This document shows positions 6,104 to 13,105 of a stretch of DNA of 13,105 nt, piece after piece. The stretch spans positions 1-13,105 of the forward strand of contig CAJTJV010000050.1 in assembly GCA_910576775.1 (NCBI GenBank), read 5' to 3'. The position numbers were made by a program, and so were the translations under genes. The notes beneath the pieces were generated by a model, which was given only the letters and a program-made list of their open reading frames with translations, had not been told where the DNA came from and did not search any database. This DNA is from an uncultured Muribaculaceae bacterium (GTDB lineage Bacteria; Bacteroidota; Bacteroidia; Bacteroidales; Muribaculaceae). The first letter of the stretch is position 1. Every line of letters starts with the position of its first letter.

Positions 6104-7156
6104 ATGATTACAGGTATTCTCGGATTCATACTTATCGCGGGTTCTTACGGAGCGGAGAACGATACTACAATACGGACATTCAACTTTAATCCCGAGACCG
6201 GGAAGGCAATACCGGTGGCATCCCTGACGGGGCTTTCCAATCCTTCATTTCTTGCGGACACCGCCGACGGCGCGGTGCTTCTCGCCGCCAACGAGAACGA
6301 CGGACCTTCAGCGGGACTTACCGTACTCCGCCGCACGCCTGACGGCGGATATGAACGGGCGGGATTCCAAGCCTCGGATGGCAATGGTCCATGCCATGTG
6401 GCAATAGCGCCGAACGGCAGGTATGCCGTGACATCAAACTACACCGGCGGCAGCATCTCCATATTTCCTTTCGACGCAGCGTCGCCAAGCCTCGGAGCAC
6501 CACAAGTTATACAGTTCCATGGCTCAGGCGCCGACAAGGAACGACAGGATCAGCCACACGCCCATTTCACCACATTCTCGCCCGACGGACGCTTGATGAT
6601 TACCGACGACCTTGGCACGGACTGTCTGCACACGTTCCCGCTCGACAATGCCGGATTTCCGATTATCGAAAGTATGTCGGACGTACACATCGCCGCCGGT
6701 GCCGGGCCGCGACATCTCACCTTTGCTCCCGACGGGCGCAACGCCTATCTTATAAACGAACTCGACGGAACTGTCACCCATCTGGAATATGATAGTGCCA
6801 CAGCTACACTGACTCCAAAAGAATCCATTCTCGCGGATTTCCAGCACGGACGCGGAAGCGCCGACATACACCTGTCGCCCGACGGACGATTCCTTTACGT
6901 ATCAAACCGCCTCAAAGGCGATGGAATTGCCATATTTGCTGTCGATGAGACCACCGGGACACTATCGCCGGCGGGATTCATGCCCACAGGGCGGCATCCG
7001 CGGAATTTCACTATTTCCCCGGACGGCAAATGGATTCTTGTGGCTGTCCGCGATGACAACCGCATCGAAATCTATTCACGCGACAACAATACAGGCACAC
7101 TCTCGCCCCGTGGTGCCGTAGAAGCGACCCGACCGGTATGCCTGATATGGCAATAA
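6104..7156 (+). CDS. Lactonase family protein (6-phosphogluconolactonase-like, seven-bladed propeller)
   Basis: A 350-residue member of the YbhE/Pgl-type lactonase family (Pfam Lactonase, PF10282). Some members hydrolyse 6-phosphogluconolactone in the pentose phosphate pathway; the substrate here is not proven. Repeating propeller-blade signatures are seen: CHVAIAPNGRYAVTSNYTGG (97-116), PHAH at 151-154 followed by FSPDGR, GAGPRHLTFAPDGR, DIHLSPDGRFLYVSNR and HPRNFTISPDGKW. The length is normal and the frame intact. The N-terminus is a short hydrophobic stretch running into the first family strand (ILIAGSYG), so it is probably part of the fold rather than a true signal peptide, though export cannot be excluded. 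It is transcribed from its own promoter, divergent from lepB. Confidence 0.9.
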   Translation: MITGILGFILIAGSYGAENDTTIRTFNFNPETGKAIPVASLTGLSNPSFLADTADGAVLLAANENDGPSAGLTVLRRTPDGGYERAGFQASDGNGPCHVAIAPNGRYAVTSNYTGGSISIFPFDAASPSLGAPQVIQFHGSGADKERQDQPHAHFTTFSPDGRLMITDDLGTDCLHTFPLDNAGFPIIESMSDVHIAAGAGPRHLTFAPDGRNAYLINELDGTVTHLEYDSATATLTPKESILADFQHGRGSADIHLSPDGRFLYVSNRLKGDGIAIFAVDETTGTLSPAGFMPTGRHPRNFTISPDGKWILVAVRDDNRIEIYSRDNNTGTLSPRGAVEATRPVCLIWQ

Positions 7157-7191
7157 TGCGGGAAAACCATCGCCAAGTGAATAAAAATTGG

Positions 7192-7199
7192 TAATTTTG
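7192..7199 (+). promoter_or_regulatory. -7 box upstream of the GlmU-like gene (TAATTTTG)
   Basis: Exact TAnnTTTG match, 19 bases before the ATG at 7219, within the 62-base gap after the lactonase stop. It suggests the GlmU-like gene has its own promoter although it lies on the same strand as the lactonase gene. Confidence 0.45.
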
Positions 7200-7218
7200 C
7201 GATATTATAATCAACAGT

Positions 7219-8382
7219 ATGCGTAATATCATAATCTACGATAACGCCGATGTGCGCGCCAACCTCCTGCCGATGACATATACCCGTCCGACAGGAGACC
7301 TGCGCCTCGGCATTCTCACCCTTGCGGAAAAATGGCAGAAACGCATCAAGGGCAATTACGGATGGCAAAATACCGTGCCATATCTCGACGAACGATATCC
7401 CGGCGGCGTAAACGATGAAGACACGCTTTACATCGCAGGCCATATCGTAGCTGACGATGACTTATGCCATGCCCTCACAGCACTTGCTTCCGGAGAGGTG
7501 CTGACAGACACCGAAGGGCGCGAGATAGGCCATTGCGGCGGATCAAAGAGCAGAACTGTAATCTACGAGAACTGTTATCTGTCTATCGAGCACCTCTACG
7601 ATATATTCCTGCTAAACGGCAAAGCTCTTTTGAACGATTTCACGCTACTTACGGCAGATCGCAAATCACAGCCGACAAGTGCCACAAACACCATTATAGG
7701 TGACGCTTCACTTATTTTCATCGAAGAGGGCGCTACGGTAGAAGGAGCCTTCATCAACACCCTAAAAGGTCCAGTATATGTGGGACGCGATGCCGAAATA
7801 ATGGAAGGCTCCATGCTTCGCGGCCCCATCGCCATATGCGAGCACGCTGTTGTCAACATGGGTACAAAAATATACCCCGACACAACGATAGGCCCGATGT
7901 GCAAAGTAGGGGGCGAACTCAACAACGTAGTAATGCTCGGACACTCCAACAAAGCTCACGACGGCTTCCTCGGCAATGCCGTAATCGGCGAATGGTGCAA
8001 TATAGGCGCAGGATGTGTGGCATCAAATCTCAAAAATGACTACACGCCTATCCGCCTGTGGAATTATCCGTCGACGCGTTTTCTGCGTACCGGGCTGCAG
8101 TTCTGCGGACTTATCATGGGTGATCATTCCAAGACCGGCATCAACACGATGTTCAACACCGCCACCGTCGTGGGCGTTGGCGTCAATATCCACGGCACCG
8201 GATTCCCCCGCAATTTCGTGCCGTCGTTCAGCGAAGGCTCGACAGCCGGTTATACCGACGTTTCAATGACGAAATTTTTTGAAACGGCATCGCGCATGAT
8301 GGCTCGCCGAGGGATGGAGCTTACAGAGGCCGACAAACGGATGTTCTACGCTATCCGTGAGGCCGCGGAGGCTTTCAAATAA
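7219..8382 (+). CDS. GlmU-like putative sugar-phosphate nucleotidyltransferase / acyltransferase
   Basis: A 387-residue protein of the Bacteroidetes GlmU-like family (NTP_transf_4 domain plus left-handed beta-helix; the alternative GlmU type). It probably supplies UDP-N-acetylglucosamine for peptidoglycan and envelope glycans, since Bacteroidetes often use this form instead of classical GlmU; that role is inferred from the family. The N-terminal domain has the family motif RPTGDLRLGILTLAEKW (23-39). From about residue 150 the protein shows hexapeptide-type repeats (ATVEGAFINTLKGPVYVG, AEIMEGSMLRGPIAIC), then GGELNNVVMLGHSNKAHDGF and IGEWCNIGAGCVASNLKNDY. A short helical tail closes it. The frame is intact and the length typical. 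Confidence 0.9.
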   Translation: MRNIIIYDNADVRANLLPMTYTRPTGDLRLGILTLAEKWQKRIKGNYGWQNTVPYLDERYPGGVNDEDTLYIAGHIVADDDLCHALTALASGEVLTDTEGREIGHCGGSKSRTVIYENCYLSIEHLYDIFLLNGKALLNDFTLLTADRKSQPTSATNTIIGDASLIFIEEGATVEGAFINTLKGPVYVGRDAEIMEGSMLRGPIAICEHAVVNMGTKIYPDTTIGPMCKVGGELNNVVMLGHSNKAHDGFLGNAVIGEWCNIGAGCVASNLKNDYTPIRLWNYPSTRFLRTGLQFCGLIMGDHSKTGINTMFNTATVVGVGVNIHGTGFPRNFVPSFSEGSTAGYTDVSMTKFFETASRMMARRGMELTEADKRMFYAIREAAEAFK

Positions 8383-8407
8383 AACCAAACAGCGTCCACA
8401 CATGTTA

Positions 8408-8424
8408 AGAGATTAAAAATCTCT
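8408..8424. other. Small AT-rich hairpin in the rbfA leader
   Basis: AGAGAT (8408-8413) and ATCTCT (8419-8424) form a perfect 6-bp stem with loop TAAAA, between the GlmU-like gene stop and rbfA. It could be a weak terminator for the upstream gene or a leader structure for rbfA. The stem is short and no T run follows. Confidence 0.25.
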
Positions 8425-8453
8425 ATTAAAAGAACACTAACAGACACAAAAAC

Positions 8454-8789
8454 ATGGAATCAAACCGACAAGCAAAAATATCGCGTCTGCTCCAGAAAGA
8501 GCTCAGCGAAATCTTCCGCCGACAGACGGCAAAAACACACGGAGTGATAGTATCGGTAAGCGCCGTACGCGTCACTCCCGATCTCTCTCTGGCACGCGTC
8601 TATCTCTCGATTTTCCCTTCCGAGAAGAGTGCGGAAATGATAGAAAACATAAACACCTCCACCAAGACAATACGCTACGAGCTGGCTCAGATTGTGCGCT
8701 TCCAGCTCCGCAAGGTTCCAGAACTACAGTTCTTTCTCGACGACTCCCTTGATTATATCGAGAACATAGACAATCTCCTTCAGAAATAG
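8454..8789 (+). CDS. rbfA: 30S ribosome-binding factor A
   Basis: A 111-residue RbfA, a KH-type RNA-binding factor needed for late maturation of the 16S rRNA 5' end in the small ribosomal subunit. Typical features are the N-terminal RQAKISRLLQKELSEIF, the strand VSAVRVTPDLSLARVYLSIF (about residues 35-54), and the C-terminal IRYELAQIVRFQLRKVPELQFFLDDSLDY. The length is normal for the family. The A-rich upstream (ACAAAAAC) without Shine-Dalgarno is usual in this phylum. It is the first gene of a tight three-gene run with the permease (14-base gap) and the radical SAM gene. Confidence 0.96.
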   Translation: MESNRQAKISRLLQKELSEIFRRQTAKTHGVIVSVSAVRVTPDLSLARVYLSIFPSEKSAEMIENINTSTKTIRYELAQIVRFQLRKVPELQFFLDDSLDYIENIDNLLQK

Positions 8790-8803
8790 CATATTTCCCA
8801 TTG

Positions 8804-10033
8804 ATGCTCGCACTGCGCGTAGCCCTTCGCTATCTTGCGGCCCCGAAATCTCATCGAGCCGTCAACATTATCACTTTCATATCCATGGCGGGTGTCGCTG
8901 TGGCTACGATGGCGATAATTGTAGTATTGTCGGTATTCAACGGTTTCAGCGATCTTGCCAAGTCGCACCTTTCCAGAATCGACCCAGATTTCAAGGTTAC
9001 GGCAGCAAAAGGCAAGGTATTCGCCGGCGCAGACAGCATAGCGCGCGCACTCGGGAATATCAACGGTATCAAAGCTGCAACGCCGGCGCTACAGGAACGC
9101 GGACTGCTCACAGCCGCCGACACCCAGATGCCGGTTGTATTCAAGGGAGTCAGCCCCGAAGGCATATCTTCCTGTTCCGATATCGACAATCTCCTTATCG
9201 ACGGAATATATTCTCCTACAAACCTGATGCCCGACAGTTGTGCAGGCGCCCAGATTACCGTCGGCATCGCTATCGACATGAAGCTCCGCCCGTCGCCACA
9301 AGCCGTCGCAGAACTATATGTGCCGCGCCGCGAGGGACGCATAAACCCCGCCAACCCGGCGGCGTCATACCGGAATATTCCGCTCGCCGTAACAGGTGTC
9401 ATACGCGTAGACCAGCCGGAATACGATGCCGATTTCATGTTCATTCCACTTGACAAGGCTCGGGAACTGCTTGAATATTCCGATGGAGAGGCTTCGGAAA
9501 TAGATATAAGACTTGCACCCGATGCGTCAGCTACCAAAGTTCGCAGCAGTATCGAAGACGCCCTCGGCCGAGGTTTTATCGTACAGAACCGCATGGAGCA
9601 ACAGGCCGATACGTTCCGCATGATTTCCATAGAGAAATGGGTGACATTCCTGATGCTCGTTTTCATCCTCGTCATAGCATCATTCAATATCGTATCAACA
9701 CTGAGTCTCTTAGTGATTGAAAAACGCGACAACATGGCTACAATGCGGGCGTTGGGCGCACCTAAAAGCATGATAACGAATATCTTCATCACTGAGGGCG
9801 CCCTTATCACCGCCATAGGAGGTATCATAGGAGCTGCCATCGGTATAGCACTGTCGCTGATACAACAGCATTTCGGACTTATAAAACTGTCGGGCGACCC
9901 ATCGGCGCTAACAATCGATGTTTATCCTGTCCGTCTCGAATGGGCTGATGTTCTTCCCGTCGTGGCGGCCGTTGCCATCACCGGCTTCCTTATCGCGCAA
10001 TTATCGCGTATTTTCACACGAAAACTGAAATAA
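8804..10033 (+). CDS. FtsX/LolE-like ABC transporter permease
   Basis: A 409-residue inner-membrane permease of the FtsX/MacB/LolCE superfamily. Layout: transmembrane helix 1 at about 22-46 (IITFISMAGVAVATMAIIVV), a large periplasmic MacB-type domain (about 47-275), then three helices at about 279-305, 324-352 and 384-403 with the cytoplasmic coupling loop EKRDNMATMRALGAPK, typical of the family. By family it may release outer-membrane lipoproteins (LolC/E-like); the partner ATPase is not adjacent. The start ATG at 8804 (MLALRVALRYL) is preferred over the TTG immediately upstream at 8801. It lies 14 bases after rbfA and 1 base before the radical SAM gene, so it is probably in one operon. Confidence 0.9.
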   Translation: MLALRVALRYLAAPKSHRAVNIITFISMAGVAVATMAIIVVLSVFNGFSDLAKSHLSRIDPDFKVTAAKGKVFAGADSIARALGNINGIKAATPALQERGLLTAADTQMPVVFKGVSPEGISSCSDIDNLLIDGIYSPTNLMPDSCAGAQITVGIAIDMKLRPSPQAVAELYVPRREGRINPANPAASYRNIPLAVTGVIRVDQPEYDADFMFIPLDKARELLEYSDGEASEIDIRLAPDASATKVRSSIEDALGRGFIVQNRMEQQADTFRMISIEKWVTFLMLVFILVIASFNIVSTLSLLVIEKRDNMATMRALGAPKSMITNIFITEGALITAIGGIIGAAIGIALSLIQQHFGLIKLSGDPSALTIDVYPVRLEWADVLPVVAAVAITGFLIAQLSRIFTRKLK

Positions 10034-10034
10034 A

Positions 10035-10814
10035 ATGCAGACTGTACTTTTCCATTCCACAATATTCGGGCCTATCCACTCCCGGCGCTTAGGAACCTCG
10101 TTAGGCATAAACCTAATGCCAAATGACGGCAAAATATGTTCTTTCGACTGTCTTTACTGCGAGGCAGGCTACAACGCCCAGGGTCCCGGAAAAAGCGGAT
10201 TGCCTGCACGAGCCTCAGTAAGCGCCGCTCTGGAAGAAAAGTTACGCGGGATGAAAGAGGGCGGCGAGAATCTTGACGTAATCACATTCTCGGGCAACGG
10301 AGAGCCCACGCTGCACCCCGATTTCAACGACATAATAGACGATACAATAGCCCTGCGCGACAAATATTTCCCGACAGTAAAAATAAGCGTACTCACCAAC
10401 GCCACCCGTATCCTCGACAAGGATGTCGATGCGGCCCTACGAAAAGTCGACAACAACATTCTCAAGTTAGACAGCGCCATCCCCTCGACCGTGCAGCTTC
10501 TCGACCGCCCGACGCCGGGATATGATCTTGAAAAAATAATAGGCCACCTTGCAAGCTTCGGCAGGCAGGGCATCATTCAGACAATGATAACCCGCGGCAG
10601 TCACAACGGAGCCAACATCGACAACAGCACGGACATCGAGATAGACGCCCTTATCGAGGCCTATAAACGCATCGGTCCGGGAGAGATAATGATTTATACC
10701 GTCGACCGCCCGACGCCCGAGAAAAGCCTCTGCCGCGTCAGCCGTGAGGAACTGGAAGGCATTGCGGGAAAAATCCGCCGCGAGACCGGTATCACCGTGC
10801 AGGTCTCAGTTTAA
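10035..10814 (+). CDS. Radical SAM protein (COG0731-like)
   Basis: A 259-residue radical S-adenosylmethionine enzyme. The iron-sulfur cluster motif CxxxCxxC is at Cys35, Cys39 and Cys42 (CSFDCLYC). It is followed by TFSGNGEPTLHPDF (SAM-binding GNGEPT region) and VLTNATR, LKLDSA strands of the partial TIM barrel. The N-terminal IFGPIHSRRLGTSLGINLMP is characteristic of the group related to wyosine-synthesis-like radical SAM proteins; the actual substrate is unknown. The start is 1 base after the permease stop, so co-translation is likely. The stop overlaps the end of the convergent sbcC remnant by 9 bases. Confidence 0.92.
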   Translation: MQTVLFHSTIFGPIHSRRLGTSLGINLMPNDGKICSFDCLYCEAGYNAQGPGKSGLPARASVSAALEEKLRGMKEGGENLDVITFSGNGEPTLHPDFNDIIDDTIALRDKYFPTVKISVLTNATRILDKDVDAALRKVDNNILKLDSAIPSTVQLLDRPTPGYDLEKIIGHLASFGRQGIIQTMITRGSHNGANIDNSTDIEIDALIEAYKRIGPGEIMIYTVDRPTPEKSLCRVSREELEGIAGKIRRETGITVQVSV

Positions 10815-12694
10815 TTCAAGACTTACAGTAGAAGGAGCCTGCCCTTCACGCCTCACGCAGATTTTAACCGGGATGCGCTCGCGCAGTTCGGCGACATGAC
10901 TGATTATGCCTACACGCCGCCCGCCGCGGCTGTGAAGCGTACGTAGCGTCTCAACGGCGCTTTCAAGCGCGTCGCCGCTTAGAGTTCCGAAGCCTTCATC
11001 GATAAAAAGGATATCCACTTTGAGACTGCTGCCAACATCGGAGAGCGCCAGAGCCAGAACAAGCGACACAATGAAACTCTCACCGCCTGAAATCACGTTG
11101 GCGCTCCGCATAGCGCCGTTCTGGTAGGCATCCTCTACCATGATGATGAAAGAATCGGGCCGACAATGGAGCCTGTAGCACGGCATTATCTTTTGCAGAT
11201 AAATATTAGCCTTGTCGAGAAGATGGCCGAGTACATAGCGCAAGGCTATCTTGCCGAACTGCCGTCCGTCGGCGCTGCCAAAATATCTGTCGAGTTGCAG
11301 CCAGTTGGCAAGGACAGCTTTCTGACCGTCGATTTCGGCGATAATATCGGCCAGCCTTCCGCGCAGCTCGCGGTCGCGACGGAAAGATTCGTCAATGACG
11401 GCAAGGCGGGAAACACAAGAGTCCATATCAACCTTCAGTTTCTGCAAGCGGACATCCACGGACTCCAAAGTATCTTCTTCAGCCGTCTCCGGCTTTTCCT
11501 CCAGATGGGCGTCGTTGCGTCGGCGCAATTCCTCGCAGACTCCGCGGGTCTCCGCCAATGAAGATTTTACAGTATCCACGCTCCTACGCACAGATTGCAC
11601 ATACTCCGCGCTTTTTCCCATCATCCGGCAAAGAGAGAAAACACTAAGGGGTGCGATAGCGACATATTGCTCTGTTACAGCACGTTTCAGCAGCGAAAGC
11701 TTCTTGTCAAGATCCTCTTCGGTCTTAATATTGGCCTCTGTTTGCGCTTTGAGAGTTGAAAATTCTTCTTCAAGTCGGGAAACGGGGCGGAATTCCGGAA
11801 TCTCAATGTCCCATTCCGGCATAAGAGACTTGACAGAATCAGCCGACGAACGACAGATTTCGACAAGTGTCGCAAGACGCTCGCGCTCGCGACTCAAAAC
11901 ATCTCTTTTTTCTTCGGCGGCCTTACGATCGGCGACGGCTGCTTCAAGCTCGACAAGAAACTCTTTCGGAGCTTCGTTCCACGAGCATTTCCACGGGCCT
12001 CTAACGTCCTCTGCGAGTTTTTTCGAGAATTCCTCAATGCGACTCTGTTCCGACGCCATAAGAGCATTTAAAGAGATTCTACGACTGTTGAGATCCGCAA
12101 GTGCATCATCTATTTTTTTAAGAAGCCTTTCAGCCCTTTCTTTTTCAACGGTACATTTATCAACGGCAACGCGTCCGGCATCGCATCGCGCTTTCAATAG
12201 ACCGACCTCCTGTAGACGCGGCAGCAATTCACGCATAGCGGCAGAACATTGCTCAGCGGCGTCATCAATAGCAGCACTCTCTATACCCAGGGCAGAGCAG
12301 TGGTTAAGGAGATGCGCTTCCGCTGCATCATAATGCATCTTGCGGCGCTCTATCTCGGCAAGAGCATTAGTGATAAGGTTGCGACGCGTTGAAAGCGCCA
12401 CCCGGGCGGCATTAAATTTCTCGACAGCCGCAGATAATTGTGCGCGGTCATCATCAACAGCAAGTTTCAGCGGTTCAAGTGCCTGCAATATCTGTTCATC
12501 GGTTTCAAAAGCCTCGTCTATTCTGCGGCGGCACACCGGACAGACATCACCAATGGTAAGCTCGCTACGCATGCGGCGACTCCAGTCGTTGAGACTCCGG
12601 GACGCCTTTTCGTAAAGTTTCTGTTGCGCATCCAGCCTCTCCTGCATCTCCTTTACCACTTTTCCGGCGCTTTCCACAGCAATTGAGTCTGCCG
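10806..12694 (-). pseudogene. sbcC: sbcC, C-terminal part, 5' end removed by IS21 insertion
   Basis: SbcC is the SMC-like ATPase of the SbcCD nuclease that processes DNA ends and hairpins. Only the second half is in the window. Counting from the internal GTG at 12677 (623 residues): zinc hook CPVC at 46-49, long coiled coil to about 430, then the C-terminal ATPase lobe with signature SGGES at 530-534, Walker B LFIDE at 557-561 followed by GFGTLS, and the H-loop ISHV near 594. The N-terminal lobe with Walker A and the first coiled-coil arm, about 400 residues in the family, is missing. At about 12690-12695 the coding sequence runs into IS21-family terminal repeats, although the frame stays open by chance to a TAA at 12770-12768. 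The remaining frame has no other damage, so the insertion may be recent. It cannot form a working ATPase alone. Confidence 0.85.
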
Positions 12695-12795
12695 TGTAAT
12701 AAGCAAATTTTAAATCGACATTTTTCAGAAAAGTTGAATCGACAAAATTAAGCGTAGAGACGTTAGTTTATAATTCAGATTTAGAGATTTTGGAA

Positions 12796-13105
12796 TTAGT
12801 GTCTTTCGGAGGGGATATCCCCTCCGAAAGACTGCAAGTCATCATTGTCGAAGATTGATTTTCGATTTCCCATCCTATAGCTCTGTCCCGATAGTTTTAT
12901 CACTTGACAGTGATAAAGAAGCCGGTCTAGGATCGCAGAGGCCAGGACTTCATCATCGAGCGTCTTGGCCCATTCCGTAGGGGCTTTGTTGGTGGTGATT
13001 ATCAGGGAGGCTTTCTCGTGCAGGGTGTTTATGAGGTTGAAGAAGCCGGCGGCATCCTCTTTCTGGACAGGGAAGAGCATAATGTCGTCAATCGCCACCA
13101 GGTCG
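12796..13105 (-). CDS. istB: IstB, IS21-family transposition helper ATPase (C-terminal part)
   Basis: The frame is open to the window edge (first visible residues DLVAIDDIMLFP), so the upstream part, including Walker A, is outside. DLVAIDDIM is the Walker B strand. IITTNKAPTEWAKTL and ASAILDRLLYHCQVIKLSGQSYRM are the conserved C-terminal AAA+ stretches of IstB. IstB is the DnaC-like ATPase that works with the IstA transposase in target selection. The last 12 residues (QSFGGDIPSERH) are encoded within a perfect 32-bp palindrome. Apparently intact as far as visible. Confidence 0.93.
   Translation of the reverse strand, partial: DLVAIDDIMLFPVQKEDAAGFFNLINTLHEKASLIITTNKAPTEWAKTLDDEVLASAILDRLLYHCQVIKLSGQSYRMGNRKSIFDNDDLQSFGGDIPSERH
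12801..12832. repeat. Perfect 32-bp palindrome at the istB 3' end, possible terminator
   Basis: Bases 12801-12816 (GTCTTTCGGAGGGGAT) are followed directly by their exact reverse complement at 12817-12832. It overlaps the last codons of istB and ends 3 bases before the stop codon. As RNA it would fold into a hairpin of up to 14 bp with a 4-base loop on either strand. No long T run follows, so termination is possible but unproven. Confidence 0.7.

Larger units (their letters stand above)
12695..13105 (-). mobile_element. IS21-family insertion sequence, istB-side end (partial)
   Basis: The element is identified by istB at the window edge and by its terminal region. The likely tip is TGTAATAAGC starting at 12695 (TG at 12690 is an alternative). 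It is followed by two subterminal repeats sharing AATCGACA (12713-12720 and 12737-12744, 24 bases apart), the multiple-repeat layout known for IS21 ends. The istA gene and the other end lie beyond the window. It interrupts sbcC. Target duplication cannot be checked without the other end. Confidence 0.8.

Noticed and set aside
8851..9840. 329-residue open frame on the minus strand
   Set aside because: Complementary to the FtsX/LolE-like permease, whose membrane helices and coupling motif are unmistakable. The antisense product has no family features.
11395..12333. 312-residue open frame on the plus strand opposite sbcC
   Set aside because: It is rich in Ser, Arg and Ala, typical of an antisense frame of a GC-rich coiled-coil gene. 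SbcC on the minus strand has a clear zinc hook and ATPase motifs.
1..13105. CRISPR array, tRNA or rRNA genes
   Set aside because: No regularly spaced short repeats and no cloverleaf or rRNA-like segment were found on either strand.

Overview
The window looks like a chromosomal segment from a gut Bacteroidales, with a Muribaculaceae-like gene set. The evidence is the long Bacteroidetes-type signal peptidase I next to a WbqC protein, the Bacteroidetes-type GlmU-like fusion, weak or absent Shine-Dalgarno sites, and several upstream regions carrying the Bacteroidetes -7 box TAnnTTTG. No database search was possible, so the taxonomic call rests on recognition alone.

Layout. (1) 1-3840 is an accessory, visibly AT-richer region. 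Its left edge holds a structured element on the minus strand that resembles the 3' end (right-end hairpin / omega-RNA) of an IS200/IS605 TnpB transposon, but no tnpB is present. A 450-base stretch without a supported gene follows and contains a strong 15-bp hairpin. Next come two overlapping or abutting genes of unknown function, the second an exported protein of about 663 residues. A two-way terminator hairpin separates them from a HigB/HigA-type toxin-antitoxin operon on the minus strand. (2) The toxin-antitoxin module lies exactly between two copies of a 59-bp direct repeat. The right copy is the 3' end of wbqC plus its downstream DNA; the left copy encodes a diverged version of the same last residues and stop. 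This makes the wbqC 3' end look like an integration or recombination site. (3) 3878-5958 is the lepB-wbqC operon (minus), with a TAGTG stop/start overlap. (4) 6104-10814 (plus) carries a seven-bladed lactonase, a GlmU-like bifunctional sugar nucleotide enzyme, then rbfA, an FtsX/LolE-like permease and a radical SAM protein in a tight run. (5) 10806-13105 (minus) holds the C-terminal 60% or so of SbcC, cut by an IS21-family element whose terminal repeats and istB 3' portion fill the right end of the window. A perfect 32-bp palindrome is embedded in the last codons of istB.

Functionally the right two thirds is housekeeping: protein export, sugar nucleotide supply for the envelope, ribosome maturation and lipoprotein or cell-division permease. 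sbcC, a DNA end-processing gene, appears inactivated by the insertion sequence. The left third is variable DNA. The most notable signals are the att-like repeats around the toxin-antitoxin operon, the orphan omega-RNA-like element, the unknown exported-protein cassette, and the IS21/sbcC junction with its palindrome.
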